A stretch of 64,000 nucleotides of DNA, from positions 21,522,990 to 21,586,989 of the forward strand of contig OX411549.1 of NCBI GenBank assembly GCA_948146395.1. Reading direction: 5' to 3'. The stretch is from Fragum whitleyi. Taxonomy: Eukaryota > Mollusca > Bivalvia > Cardiida > Cardiidae. How positions within the stretch are numbered: position 1 is the stretch's first letter; the number at the start of each line of letters is the position of its first letter. The notes under the pieces are model-generated. The model did not search any database, was not told where the DNA came from, and was given only the letters and a program-made list of their open reading frames with translations. The position numbers and the translations under genes are program-made. Shown here in pieces: positions 9,969-22,049 of this stretch.

Positions 9969-11673
9969 AATGTCGTGGGAGCATCCTTCTATCTGCTCAA
10001 ATACAATAAACAGACAATCTAATAAATAGTTCATGAGTTTTTGTCTGACGATGTCACTACTGAGTGGCACGCAAAGATGTTCATACAAACATTTTTTTTC
10101 TGGATGAGGTAGCAGGTCTTTCTTTCAAACTTAACAAATAGGAATATGAATATCATGTTGCCTTAACAAAGACCGAACATACAATTAATAATATCATTAA
10201 ATAGACAAGGTAAATGATTTGGGAATGGTTTTTGAGCGTTTTTGAATGGTGTGGGGGTTTTGAGTGAATGGATGGAGCCATAGGTGAGCGTTATGGAACG
10301 GTTATGATTGAGATGAATGTTTGTGTGGTTTTTTTTGGTGTTTTTTTGTATATATTTTTATTCAACCAAGTTTACATTATCATATTATTTTAGATGTCTA
10401 TATCTACATTTTATAATATGTCACTTGTTTTATTTGGTTTGTTTGAACCTCGATATTGCGACCTTTCGGAAAAAATGGTCTTAAGTCCGAATCAGTAATA
10501 TAAAGTCCCCCGAAGTGATTGAAAGATGTTATTGTTTAGAATAACCCGATATTTCGAAAGCGTTAATTTGGCGCGTTCTTTTAGAACGTCATAGTCCCAA
10601 TTTGGTCATTTATTTTTATTAATTTTATTGTTTTTTTGTTGTTTTTTTGTAAGCAAATGACAAATAATATTTGACGAATAATATATAAACATAATATCAT
10701 ATAGACAAACAGTTCATATTTGATAACCCATACACATTTTTAAAAGTTAATTGAAAGGTGAAAGAATACTCTAATTAAACGGTTTAGTAAAGAGGAAAAT
10801 GTCAATTTAAACGATTCTTTTTCGTATATTTATTTTCGATTATTCGGTGTATTAAACATAACGTCGATTCAAAACTGAAACTCTGCAACTACACCTTAAA
10901 TCAAGCCATAGTTACAAGCTTCCGAACAAATCCGACGACATGTTTATCTATTTCTTTTCATGTAGATCGATGACAGATATTATTGCGTAAAATAAATATA
11001 TGAATTGTAGAACTTATATTGCTAACGCTATTTATGATTGAGATGAATGTTAATTTCACGATGTTACTCACTCTTCCTTGAACGAGGAAGTTGTAGAAAT
11101 CTGTTGGTAACATGAGTAATTTCCGCGAAATTCTGAAACTGAAAATTTGGAAATTCTTTAAAGTGCACGCCTTTCTTAAAAAGGGTATTTGTCTCCAACC
11201 GTTTATAGAAACACATGTTATTTCATGAATTGAAATGTTGTATTATATGTTATATTAAGGTGAATGCAAGATTACTGTTTAGAAATTCGTTCCAGTGAAG
11301 TTACCCGTTTCAAAAAGAGTCTACCAGGGTTGTGCATCGTTTTAACTAATTTTTTAACGTCATAGATGCCTTAAGTAGCTTCTCGATTACCACAAACAAT
11401 TTGCTTATCATTTCTCTTAATGGTATTAGTATACAAAGCATTGCAAGCTGTTACATCAAAGCACGTTCAAATTTCCTAAAATCCGATCCAATTACTAATT
11501 AAACATAACTGCTAGTCTATGCTCTTTTAAGTGTACCTTATCTAATTTGGAATACAGAAAACACTTCTGATCGAGTCAACTTCAAATAAAGTGCCTTTCA
11601 TTGTTCTTATTTTTAGACGTTAAGTTGACAGCCCTGGAAGAACACAAACGTTTAAAATAAGACCATCATGGTC
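9969..11673 (+). repeat. 1.67-kb duplicated segment, copy B
   Basis: Second direct copy of 1-1670, starting inside 'aaaatgtcgtggg' and ending at the same GACCATCATGGTC palindrome (11661-11673). Beyond the palindrome the two copies differ completely. Both copies carry the same MITE with the same internal insertion, so those events came before the duplication. Confidence 0.9.
10182..11073 (+). mobile_element. TA-flanked MITE, copy B, split by the same insertion
   Basis: Counterpart of 209-1073 within the duplicated segment. The 20-bp direct repeats flanking the insert lie at 10302-10321 and 11032-11051. The insert is slightly longer than in copy A because of T-run and small indel differences. 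The right-hand TA has become TT. Confidence 0.7.
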
Positions 11674-13319
11674 CTCACCTCATGTTAGTGAAACTTTCAC
11701 TTGCTTGCTATCACTTTAAACTTCAAAATACAAAAAGAATCTGATAAGGCATGGTTTCGAAACAGCTACGATAATTTCAAAACAGTCTTTAAAATAGTAG
11801 AAACCAAAACTTCCCGGGTATGCTCTCTTTGCTCTGCTATTATTTTTTTATTTATAAAAAATAATAATTTGTCAATTGTTCAACCTTCTATAAATTTCTG
11901 AGGATAAATATCGGAAACACGGAACATCTACAAGATCCCTTTTATATCTTTTGCGTAAAAAATTGTCAATACATCTGTGAACAAGTGTTCCAGGGATTTT
12001 ATAGAGGTCGGTCGTCTGTCCTTCCGTGCGCCATGACTAATTCTTCTAACACATTCTTTTTCTAATTAACTGAGCCAACCAAGCTACCAATTATCAGAGA
12101 AGTGTTTTGCTAAGTTGTTACACATCTGATTTCGTCAAAATATTATTTTTCAATGTATGGCGAAAGTTGGAAACTCTTCTAGTGACACACTTCAAAGTCT
12201 AGACGCTTAATACTTTTCATGTTATATGACCTGATAACTTTTCAGTTGTTTGAATTATGACCTGATGCCAACATGGGCTCTGCCCGTTGCTACCTTTTAT
12301 ACATAGAAACAAGGTAAGAAAATTAAAAAGTCATCTACTGCCAAACACAAGGAAGAGAGGTTTGAATTTTGTCATGTGACATGGTCAAATAGTCTTCTAC
12401 ATAATATTCCAATGGAATCCCACGTGGACTTCTCCTTCTCCCTCACATTTTAAAAATGGTATCCTTTTAACTGAAAGGCTAAGATCTTTAATATATTTCA
12501 TATAGTTTGGTTGCTCTCTACTTATGTTAATTTTTTTAAATGTCGCTGGGACTCATAATGCCTTTGCCGGAGAACATCATGTTTTATGTACATTGCAAAG
12601 CAAAGTAGACAATCATCAGAAATATTTTTCAGGTTTAGTTTTTTATTATTCTTAATTTTTACAAAAAAATGACCTTGGAAAATGAACTTGACCTCGGCTG
12701 ATGACCTGTGATGTGATAATTAACTTGTGATATCATATGTTGTTTCTTTATATGTGAGTAAGGAATGGTACCACCGGAGACCCATATGGGCTACGCACGG
12801 ACACACCTTACTTAATTTAAAAACATAGAAGGATTTTTGAACGGGGCATAGCTTTTCAAGCAAAAAAGTTTTGAATTGGGTTGATACGCAAGGAAGATTA
12901 AATTATGCATTCTCTTTATTTCAACCTCTTTAGCGCAAAATGGCGGAGAAAGGAGAAAATCTGATGCCTTGATAGTGAATACATAGCGAAAGGACCGATG
13001 TAGTGCGCGGCAAATAGAATCTCAAGGAAACCAACGAATTTTCTCATGGACTTTTGGTCTCTAGTATCAACATAGACGTATTCACAAGGAACGCTATTGT
13101 TCACATAGTCAAATATTCGTTTAAGGTGGTGGAAATAATGATAACATGGTGTTTTGTTAAACACCAATGCCCCCGCGACTGCCGTTTTTTCGGAACAGGG
13201 GTTTGATACATGAATAAGTAGATCCTACGTCGTTTAAATGTCTAAGAATGCTGCTTTTATACCACTTTTCAAAAGCAAGGGTCTTTGCCAATCAAATTTT
13301 AAAGCAAACTGTGAATGTC
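11674..13319. other. Mostly unassigned sequence
   Basis: A short diverged TGACCTTGGAAAATGAACTTGACC stretch (here only noted by motif, near 12670) is a likely outlier of the array that follows. The minus-strand frame at 12916-13167 is unrecognised. No gene is supported. Confidence 0.35.
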
Positions 13320-14440
13320 TTTGTCATAAATGAGTGACCTCACCCTATGGGCTTGACAAGTAACCTTAACATTGTTCTGCATGTGTCGGTCTTGTCACAA
13401 GCAATGTACATGGGAAACTCCAAGATCCTATCACTTACCAATCCATAGTAATGGCTAATTTTATTTCTAATTTTACAAAAATAATGAGCTTGGAAATTGA
13501 CCTTGAGCTTGACAAATGACCTTGACGGTACCACCAGGAAGGTCTTGTCCCAAACAATCATCATGTGAAATATGAATGCTCTATCAATTACCATTCGAAT
13601 GGTATAGCCAATGTTTAGTATTTATTTTTGTTAACAAATTGCACCTCGGAAAATGACAAAGACCTTGACTGATGATCTCAAACTTGGTACCAACCTTATC
13701 CTGCACAGTCATCATGTGAAATATGAAGGCCCTATCACACCCCATTCTAAAGTTATGACCACTGTTAAAGTTTTATTTTTTTTTCTCATAAATTTGACCT
13801 TGAAAAATGACCTTGACTGATGACCTTAAACTTAGTACCAACAAAAAGGCCTTCCCAAGCAATCATCGTGTTAAATATGGTCATATCACTTACATTTCAT
13901 TTGCAAATGTTTAAGTTTTATTTGACCTTGAAAAATGACAATGACATTGACCTTTGACCTTGAAGGTGTAACTAACAGAAAGGTCTTGTCCCATACAATC
14001 GTCATGTGAAATATGAAGGCCCATTCACTTACCACCCAAGTCGCGGCAGTAGTGCAGTTGGTAGCGCGCCGGACTTCTAATCCAGAGGTTCGATCCCCGG
14101 CCGCGGCACTTATCCTTTCCGACATTTGTCTTCCACCAATGGATAGATAATCGTAAACCTATGTGGAATAGCAACTGGAGGCTAGGAAAGGGATGTGGTG
14201 GTAGTACTGGTGTGAGAAATACCAGGAATCCATCGTTAGATGCTCCAGTCGTCGCGATATAACTGAGAGATTGTTGAAAGCGACGTAAAACCCCAATTCA
14301 AATCAAATCAAATCACTTACCATCCAGAAGTCCTAGCCAATGTTAAAGGGCTATTTTCGGACAAACTGACCAACAGATTAACGGACAAACAGACAGATGG
14401 ACAGGGCAAAAGCAATATGATCAATTGATGCGGGGGCATT
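13320..14440 (+). mobile_element. Core-array element rich in TGACCTTGAC
   Basis: About six degenerate units of roughly 160 bp, each with 'gaccttgaaaaatgacctt', 'aaaggtcttgtccca', 'aatcatcatgtgaaatatga' and 'cacttacca'. After the last unit come a decayed GACAGATGGACAG microsatellite and GATGCGGGGGCATTAAAA, which matches the hairpin end of the element at 42580-42900. A SINE splits the last unit (14039-14312). Short minus-strand frames (13340-13594, 13886-14125) are products of the repeat. Confidence 0.55.
14039..14312 (+). mobile_element. tRNA-derived SINE, full length, with TSD
   Basis: The tRNA-like head (14040-14110) has 'tagtgcagttggtagcgcg' as A box, an anticodon-loop-like ACTTCTAAT and GGTTCGATCCCC as B box. 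The body has GATAATCGTAAACCTATGTG and GGTGTGAGAAATACCAGGAA, and the tail is GACGTAAAACCCC then CAAAT repeats. It is flanked by TCACTTACCACCCA (14025-14038) and TCACTTACCATCCA (14313-14326), a 14-bp target duplication with one difference. Non-coding retroposon. Confidence 0.85.
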
Positions 14441-14460
14441 AAAATACTACCACCCTTCTT

Positions 14461-15330
14461 TATACGCCGCCGAAAGTGGGCGCATATTGGTATTGTATTC
14501 TTCTATTTGTCCGTCCCGTCATCAACACGTACGTCCAAATCATATGAACGCAACTCCTACTTCATTTAAAGACCGATTTGGATTAAACTTTCGCAAAATG
14601 TTCCTTTCCTCTTGACCTTATGGATACTGTTGTGGTTTTGTGAGTGAAATCAGAAGCGTCGTCGAAAAGGGGTCATTCGTGTTAAATTTATGGTGAATAC
14701 AACTTCTACAGTTATGGAAATACGGATGAAACTTTCACAAGATGTTCTAATACACTTGGCATTGGGCTTGTTGTCAGGGCTTTGTAAAATTCAGCCGTGT
14801 CAGAGAAAAAGGAACCTTCAGGTCAAATATTATGTATGCATGTTCGAACATATCTTCAGAATATTCCTAGTCACCTGACGTAATACATAAAGTCAGGATT
14901 TGGTGATATTGTCTTGTGTCACAGAAAAGGGGGAGGTCATATGAAATTTCTTGTTAAAGAAACTCCTCCTGGAAGTATGGATAACGATTCCTCTTTTAAC
15001 TATGGAATGATTTCCATGAAACTTTCACATGCTGATCATTATTATATGACCATGTGCATATTGCCACCATATTGCCATGTGCATATTGTCCTAATTTAGT
15101 GAAATATTCTTTGTCATGGAAAAAGGGGTTGAAATGTAAAACTTCTGGTAACACTCTTGTACATTCGCGGATGTAAGGAAACAACTCTTCATTTAAGGAA
15201 TAATTTGATTCAAACTTTCAAAGATTATTCTCCATTTCCAACTTTCATTCATATGATGCAACCTCACAGTAAAGGTAGCTTTCATTGTAATGATTATCCT
15301 TTTGGCAGCGTATCTTGTGTCAACGGCACT
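14461..15330 (+). repeat. Second core-array zone (AAAGGGG units)
   Basis: Starts with 'cgccgccgaaagtgggcgca' and a CGTCC remnant, then units like those at 2520-3400: AAAAGGGGTCATT, 'gaaactttcaca', 'gaccatgtgcatattg'. The frame at 15157-15453 (98 codons) runs out of this array and is not recognised as a protein. Confidence 0.5.
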
Positions 15331-15847
15331 CTCGTTACCTCGTTGCAACTACCACGACTTTTCTGGGAACGTGACGTGGGTGACATGGGAACAAATAAGA
15401 AGATATTGGATGAGGAGTCATATATCACCTTTATTAAACAGATGATCTGGTAATTACGAGGCTTTCTCGACCCTTTTGTCTGTTTAAGAAGCTGATTTGT
15501 AATTCTATTTATGATATGATCTGAAAGTTTGCGATAAACCGTTAATAATTGACGTCATCACATCGATGATGACGTCATTCGCACCGAGAAAATAGCGTTG
15601 CTATACACTTAAGGCTTACTTGTATATTATAGCTTGTGTTGTTTCTTTCGTTTAATCAAAAAATATTAAACGGCGTTATTTCACTTCCGCGACGTAGGCC
15701 ATATCATAAAAAAACAACAACACACTTTCACGATGATCCAAAGGTTCCCGTCCGTGATATCCATTGAAAAAACAACAGACTTACTATGTTGTCAAGTTTA
15801 ACTTCGACTAAGACAACACTGCATTTCAATTCGAAATTTAAATCGCC
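15331..15847. other. Unassigned stretch containing paired TGACGTCA sites
   Basis: Nothing gene-like. It includes the palindromic site pair at 15550-15577, listed separately. Confidence 0.4.
15550..15577. promoter_or_regulatory. Palindromic pair of CRE-like sites
   Basis: TGACGTCATCA and its inverse TGATGACGTCA are separated by 6 bp. TGACGTCA is the consensus cAMP-response element bound by CREB/ATF bZIP dimers. Function here is only inferred, and no adjacent gene is recognised. Confidence 0.3.
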
Positions 15848-16045
15848 ATCCTAAATCTGATTTTAATTGAATCCCGGTTGATGAGAAAAATCTGCTTTTG
15901 ATGACTTGGTTACGATCCGAGAGAGGCCTCCTGGTTTTTATTATTAAGTTAGTGAATCTGATCCTGGAATAAGGTTTAAGAGCTAACAAATTTTATTTTA
16001 TGGTTTAACGGCTTGGTAATTAATCTTGCGAATTTAATCAAAACT
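15848..16045 (+). repeat. Dispersed repeat E, copy 1
   Basis: Matches 33213-33400 in the same orientation: GTTGATGAGAAAAATCTGCT, CCTCCTGGTTTTTATTATT and GCTAACAAATTTTATTTTA. Moderately diverged. No coding content or terminal repeats seen. Confidence 0.65.
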
Positions 16046-17089
16046 TGATTTCGATCCTCTACATGTGATTTCCAAACTACAGCGACAAATACGTCGACGG
16101 GCAAACAACATAGGCGTTTTTAATATTTCTAAATTTATACGCATCTAGAAGGCAAGCAACAAAGAATATATAGGATAAAGGCGATATGTGGATAGTAATA
16201 AAAGATGAATGTCCTTCATCCGCTACCCTTTTTAATGAATTGATCGTTGTAGTTTCGATGTTATGATCATTCATCAACGACATTTTTTGAAAGATGATTA
16301 TTTCTATTTCGCACTCGCGTCATGTGCGTAATGGTTGTTACGCCCTTGACCAATACTTGAAACTCCGACTTATAGAATCTGTGGTTACGAGGAATTGTTC
16401 TTCCATCGACGAAACAAAGCTTTTTTACAAATATTATTTTTCGAAAATAACTAGATGTTCCAATACTGCCGAACTAAAGTTAAGGGCCGGCCTCTGATTT
16501 TCATATCTTTAGTCGGAAGTTTTATGCCAAACCATGAAAGAAAATGGACAGTGCAAATTGTGTTTTTCTGATGCTTTACCATCTGCTGCAATAGACTAAC
16601 GTTGTTTTGCGATCAATGGAGTTCAGCTTCGGTGCTCCTAGGGCCCTTGAAAAGATGGCACAACCAGAAAAAAATCCGACGAAACTTTTTCCAATTTAGC
16701 TGCAGAATCAGAACTGTTTGAGATTTTTAGCATTTTGCGAAAGTAACAGATGATTAAACTTAACACATTCGCTTGCAATTAAAAATGTATTGTTGATAAT
16801 TTTGTTTGCATTTCTCGAAAGTCAAAATATGGAATTCACTTCTTGCAAAATACAAAATTGTTTCAGTGTTTTTTCAAGGAATGACGAGTGATTATTTCTC
16901 TGGCCCTTAACTTTTGTTCTGCAGTATATTTCACACTACGGGGCAAAAACGCTTTTGAGGTTCTACTTCCCGACAGCCAGAAGAGCTATAGTGTCGGCGT
17001 TGTTCCGTCCGTCTGTTTGTAATTCCGTCTGTTATAATTTACGCGATGAAGTCAATAAATGTTATCGGTTTCTCTTGAAGCCTTCGCAG
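16046..17089. other. Unassigned A+T-rich sequence
   Basis: No conserved exon, RNA or repeat recognised on either strand. Short frames at 16077-16283 and 16294-16497 carry no identifiable motif. Confidence 0.4.
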
Positions 17090-17091
17090 TA

Positions 17092-17528
17092 CATTTAAAA
17101 ACATCGTGAAATTGACAAGGTGAATGATTTTGGAATGATTACGGAATGAAATTGAATGAGTGTGTGGAGAGAGTTTTGAGTGAATTTAATGGGAGGTAAT
17201 CCTATATCGCAATTTTTGTTCAGGATGAACAAAATTTGCGATATTGATTACCTCCCTTTAATAAAATTGAAATAAAAGTTATATACATAGCTTCCTATTT
17301 CTTCAAGAACTCATGAGACGTTAACAATTTGAATTATGTCAGTAAGAAAGCGATTTTTCTCTTTCAAAATTTATTTTGAATGACGATGTTGATTCTATAT
17401 TTTTCAATGGGCGTGATCGTTTTTGAATGCTTTGAGTGAGTGATTGGAATGAATGGATGGAGGGCTGAGTGATCGATTTTGAATGGTTTTGATTGAGATG
17501 AATGTCAATTTCACGATGTAACTAACTG
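17092..17528 (+). mobile_element. TA-flanked MITE with central palindrome, copy 2
   Basis: Left end CATTTAAAAACATCGTGAAA, right end TTTCACGATGTAACTAACTG, bounded by TA (17090-17091 and 17529-17530). The central palindrome (17191-17257) runs from GGGAGGTAAT to TACCTCCC around TTTTTGTTCAGGATGAACAA. Same family as 6182-6618, opposite orientation. Confidence 0.8.
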
Positions 17529-17530
17529 TA

Positions 17531-18443
17531 TTACTGACTGCTCATAAGGAAAATAGGGCGACCCAGCAGTTGACACGGGGGAATTACCTTATGGAATTTC
17601 ACTAGAATTTCTTTTGTTTATGAAATAAAAACCAAAAGGAGTATATCGTCGACTTTCTTCTGAAACCTCGTAACTACAGGTTTAAAACAAGCTGCAGTTA
17701 CGGGATTTTTTAAGAAAAACGACATTTTATGGTTTTTGTTGTTCCTTTTAAAGGATGATTTTAGGTACACATAAATCATAAAAAGATTTGATCCCTACAT
17801 ACATATCATTTCTAGCAGTTTTGTACGAGATACGCAGAAACAATTCGACTACTGACTGTTTTCATATCGTAGGCGTCTTTGTCAATTCCTTCAACATTTT
17901 TCTGCATCTGATTCATTTTACAAATCTATTGAAAGTCAACAAATAGTTTGGAGATATATAAAATTATGTTCTACATGTATATCATTAAATGTTAGATTAA
18001 GTAGTTTTCTAAACATGAAAAAACTCCTATCCCCGACACATTTCGACCCCTTCTTAAATTTAACTAGTACAAAAGAATCCATATGTTTTGTCTGGATGAA
18101 ACATTTTATCAAATTAATTGTGAAATTTGTCTAGAATCTTTAAACAATATATTTCCTCAGTAGATAATTTAGAAACACAGTTTTAGATTTTAATTGAATT
18201 TCCTTGTGTTTCGGTTTTTAGTTATAGATAAGCACATAAATGGCGACATTGTCTAGAGGTTAAAATAGGAATCTTATCGTGCAACGAAGCCTGTATTGGC
18301 TTGATATAATCTGCCTGGCAAAGTCTCATCGTGATATATTCTAATTGTAATACAGAAAAAATCATTTCAGTAGAATGAGGGTTAAATGAATGTTAAAATA
18401 TGATAAATGAGGGTGTGTCGTTTAGAAAACTCGTCTCATTGTC
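17531..18443. other. Unassigned A+T-rich sequence
   Basis: A weak tRNA-like string (about 18240-18290) lacks a usable B box. Nothing else recognised. Confidence 0.35.
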
Positions 18444-18452
18444 TTCTAGAGC

Positions 18453-18825
18453 CAATCGGGATTCCTCGGCGATTGTACGGAATATACCTTGGGAATAATA
18501 CGGACATGGCCACGTAAACGCGTCATTTCGCACTTCGGTTCATATGACGTCACCAACATAAACGATCCCGCTAAGGGTGACGTTGCATAAAGCAAAATAG
18601 AAGTAGGAAACCAAACTTGTCTACTGCGTTTGGTATCAATATATAATATGCCCAAAATATCTCCACAGACGCTCGGAAAGAATTAACAAAATATGATTTT
18701 CTCCAAGCGTATTCAATAACCGAAGTGCCACACTAAGCCGAATCACCTCAAAATGACCCAAAGTGCTACACTTACGTCCGAGGTACTTTCCGGTTTACGA
18801 ATAAGTCCGAACGCTGTTCCGAATG
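18453..18825 (-). mobile_element. Hairpin-bearing element with 9-bp TSD, copy 3
   Basis: Reverse-oriented relative of 7746-8147. Ends CAATCGGGATTCC and CTGTTCCGAATG, flanked by TTCTAGAGC (18444-18452) and CTCTGGAGC (18826-18834), a 9-bp duplication with two transitions. Only one arm of the internal hairpin is preserved. TGACGTCA is kept at 18545-18552. More diverged than copies 1 and 2. Confidence 0.65.
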
Positions 18826-18981
18826 CTCTGGAGCAGGAAAAGTCGAGTCGCCCAATCATCGGCAACGTGTAACAAAAAGGAAATGTCAATTACGATGTCC
18901 TTAAGCGGCCACTTAAATGTCGAATACCTGTACATGTACCTGGCAACGTAACAACCTAGCATGTCGCTACAAAGGACAAAC

Positions 18982-19259
18982 CGAACCGCAACCATAGCGC
19001 AGTTGGTTAGGCATAAGACTTCCAATCTGGAAGTCGTGGGTTCGATCCCCGGTGGCGGCAAATATCCTTTCCGACGTTAGTCTCTCACCAATTGGTAGAT
19101 AATCGTAAACCTATGTGAGATAGCAGTCGGAGGCTAGGAAAGGGTGTAATGGTAGTACAGGTGAAAGAAATACCAGGAATCCATTGTTAGGTGCTCCGAC
19201 CGCCGCGATATAACTGCGAAATCGTTGAAAGCGGCGTAAAACCCATTCAAACAAACAAA
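18982..19259 (+). mobile_element. tRNA-derived SINE, full length, perfect 13-bp TSD
   Basis: The head has A-box-like 'catagcgcagttggttaggc', anticodon-loop-like ACTTCCAAT and B-box GTGGGTTCGATCCC. The body has GATAATCGTAAACCTATGTG, 'gaaataccaggaatccattg' and GTTGAAAGCGGCGTAAAACC plus CAAA repeats. Flanked by ACAAAGGACAAAC at 18969-18981 and 19260-19272, identical. Best-preserved SINE here. The minus-strand frame at 18795-19061 is its shadow. Confidence 0.9.
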
Positions 19260-19272
19260 ACAAAGGACAAAC

Positions 19273-19640
19273 TATATTGTTAAATTATCGCCGCATGTCT
19301 CTGATCTTATATATGAAAATTAGGTCGCCGCTTTATTTTAGAAGACTAAACATTCCAAAGGATAGGATATTAGCGATGCACATCTACGAATGTTTCTAGA
19401 AAAATGTGGATTAATCCTTTTCTTTTTGTTTATCTTCTATAATCTCTAACTGTATGTTTTCGTATATTTATTGTTTTACTAGCGTATCTATCTAAATCTG
19501 AATCTAACAGTTAATAGCATTTTTATCTGAAGTACAAAATACATAAAAGATAAGGATCTGTAAACATTGTACATTGTAATCCATAACGCGAATGAGGACC
19601 ATCTGGGAACTCAATAAAATGAAAGTGATTCTTCACGCAA
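19273..19640. other. Unassigned stretch
   Basis: No gene or repeat recognised before the core array begins. Confidence 0.4.
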
Positions 19641-20552
19641 AAAGGGACAATTTGGGAAGCGCAAAAAGTACTGACCCTCGCTTTTTATTAACAAACCTCC
19701 TAAGCAACTGGGTCATTCAAGATGAAACTTGGCAGGGATGTCCCTTGTGTGAAGCTCTTCAAAGGTTGTTAAAAGATTAAGTTCTTTAATAAACTTTCGT
19801 TACCATGGTAACAGAAAGGCAAAAAATTGCCGAAAACCCTAGAATTTGTTTTTCCTCCTGAACAAATTGGCCAATCAAGCTTAAACATTGCAGGGAAAAA
19901 ACTTTCTCCTCTCTGACCACTAGGCCAATCAAGCTTAAACTTGGCAGAGATGTTTCTTAGGTGAAACTCTTCAAAAGTTGTTAAAAGAATTTAATTTCTA
20001 AAAAAAAGTCTGATTTCCTCGGTTACATAAAGTCTGAAAAATGGCTGAAAATTGTCGAATATCTTAGAAAATTTTATCTTCATTTAAACCACTCGACCAA
20101 TTAAGATGAAACTTAATTGGGATCTTCCTTGGATAAATCTCTACCAAAGTTATCAAAAGAAATTTAGTCAATCAAAATATCTGGTTTACATGGTAACGGA
20201 AACGTTAAAAAAATTGCCAAAAATCTTTGAAAAGGTTAATCTTCTTTTAAACCATTGAGTCGATTAATTTTAAACTTGGCAGGGATGTTCTTAAGGTGCA
20301 GAAGTACTTAAAATGTTAAAAGAATTCAATTCCATCAATAACTTAGGTTGCCATTGTAATGGACAGATTAAAAATTTTAGAATAATTAAAAATCAAAAAA
20401 ACAAGTTGCAGAAGAACAAAATTGAAGTCTGTTTCTTTCAAAACCACCCTAAATGTACGTCAAACAATCTCTGTTATTTGTAACGTGGTTGACAAGCTAT
20501 GAGATGAGGTACTCAGGTGAGCGATATAGGACCATCTTGGTCCGCTTGTATT
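19641..20552 (+). mobile_element. Core-array element ending in a GGACC hairpin
   Basis: Five or so units of about 160-180 bp containing 'gatgaaacttggcagggatgt', 'gaagctcttcaaaggttgtt', 'gttaccatggtaac' and 'aaaattgcc' (shortened). It ends with TACTCAGGTGAGCGATATAG then the palindrome GGACCATCTTGGTCC (20530-20544) and GCTTGT. The same type of terminus closes 2003-3459. Non-coding. Confidence 0.6.
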
Positions 20553-21754
20553 TCAGTAAGTGAACAACAAAAGCTATAAAAAGCGATTGACGATTGGGAC
20601 GAATTCGCATTAGAAGTACGGAGCACAAGCACATTATTGGCTTTTAAGACTTATATTGAGAAAGACAAACCATAGCAAAATTAGTTTTACTTTTTTGGAG
20701 ATAGAAAAATTCAGATAATTCATTATAATTCGTTATAAATGTAGCCTACCTAATTAATATTTTTTCTATAAAAATATCATAACCTCACCCCTTTGCAAGT
20801 TTGGAAACATTGGATCTAGTTACCATTTTTTCTTTGATAATAGATTTTATAGAGACATCCGCTTTAAGATTGTTCAATACCATTTCAAAATCAACCACTG
20901 TAAGTTTAAATGTATTGTTATACTGAGACGACAAATTAACTTTAGATAACAACAAGAGCCATCAGAGACGGATAATGCTTCCCGAATAAGGCATTTTTGT
21001 ATGAAATTTTCAAATAGTTTATGGTCAAAGGCATCTGATTTGCTACTCAAATATGAAATTTCAGTAAATTCTGACCATAACACTAGGAGGAATTTGAGAA
21101 AAACTGTATTTTACCCTTATTTCCCTTTTACCGTGACGAGGCCTCAAATCCAAAAAAGATTCATTTGATTTGGCCCAAGGGCTATGGAAAAATCGCTGGG
21201 ACGGAAGGACGGATAGACGAAGCGGCGGCTATATGTTCTCCGCGAAACGTGACATTCTTTACAAACGGTTCACAAATAAAATATTTTTAAACCAAAAACT
21301 ATATTTTCATAATTGGCGGAGACACGGGTGAAATGTATAGCTTTCGTTGTGCACGAAATGAAATACCAATTGCTCATACTCAGAAAACAAACTATTATTC
21401 TATTTCTTTATTGCAAATTTGAGACAAAATGCAATCATTTTGTGACAAAAAATTTTAATCGCGGCATTTTACACCTGATTGCTACATGTATGTACCGTTC
21501 ATGATGACGTCACTTATAGTGATTCGCCTAGAAAACGCTGATAGGGTGACATGACAATTGAAATCGGGGTATCAGTTTTTGATAATTTCGCTAGTTTGGC
21601 GGTGAATTTATCAAATGATAATCTTACGTTATTGCTCGATAATCCACCGAAAAGCTTTAAAGAAAAAAAACGCCTATCTGTAATTGTTCTTGCGTTAAAA
21701 TCGTATTAGTGAACAAGTGTTTCCGAGTGATAAATGGGTATCAAGTTTTCACTC
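20553..21754. other. Mostly unassigned; possible element remnant at 20945-21245
   Basis: AACAAGAGCCATCAGAGACG (about 20949) and 'gggacggaaggacggatagac' (about 21199, shortened) look like the start motif and microsatellite of another decayed mollusc element. No gene is identified. Confidence 0.35.
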
Positions 21755-21970
21755 GTCCAATAACAAATTGCTGATCAATGTTGTTAGTATTATCATCACA
21801 CTAAACATAACAAGCTGTTACGTCAAAGCCGCTCAGGTTACCTTAAATTCGATCCTGTAATTGCTAAGCATAAGTGCATTCTGAGTTGTTTAAATTTGTC
21901 TTTACCTAAATTGACATGCAGTAAACACTTCTGATGTAGTCAACTGCAAATAAAGTACTCTTTATTACTC
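21755..21970 (+). repeat. Older copy of the right part of the 1.67-kb duplication
   Basis: Shares with 1380-1600 and 11400-11600 the ordered phrases AAGCTGTTACGTCAAAGC, 'gatcc.gtaattgctaa', ACACTTCTGAT, 'gtcaact.caaataaagt'. Clearly more diverged than the two near-identical copies. Confidence 0.6.
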
Positions 21971-22049
21971 AATTAGAGACATTAACGATTGATTACGCTG
22001 AAATACTGCAACCATGCTGTGTATTTAGATTATGTTCACTTGGGAAAAA

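Noticed and set aside
1..11673. The 1.67-kb direct repeats as LTRs of a retroelement
   Set aside because: The 8.3 kb between them is a patchwork of unrelated elements with no gag, protease, RT or integrase motif, no primer-binding site or polypurine tract, and no TG...CA ends.
13320..14440. Core arrays considered as CRISPR
   Set aside because: Units are about 160 bp, degenerate along their whole length, with no short conserved repeat alternating with unique spacers.
18240..18290. Possible tRNA-like string
   Set aside because: A-box-like wording but no B box and no cloverleaf pairing.
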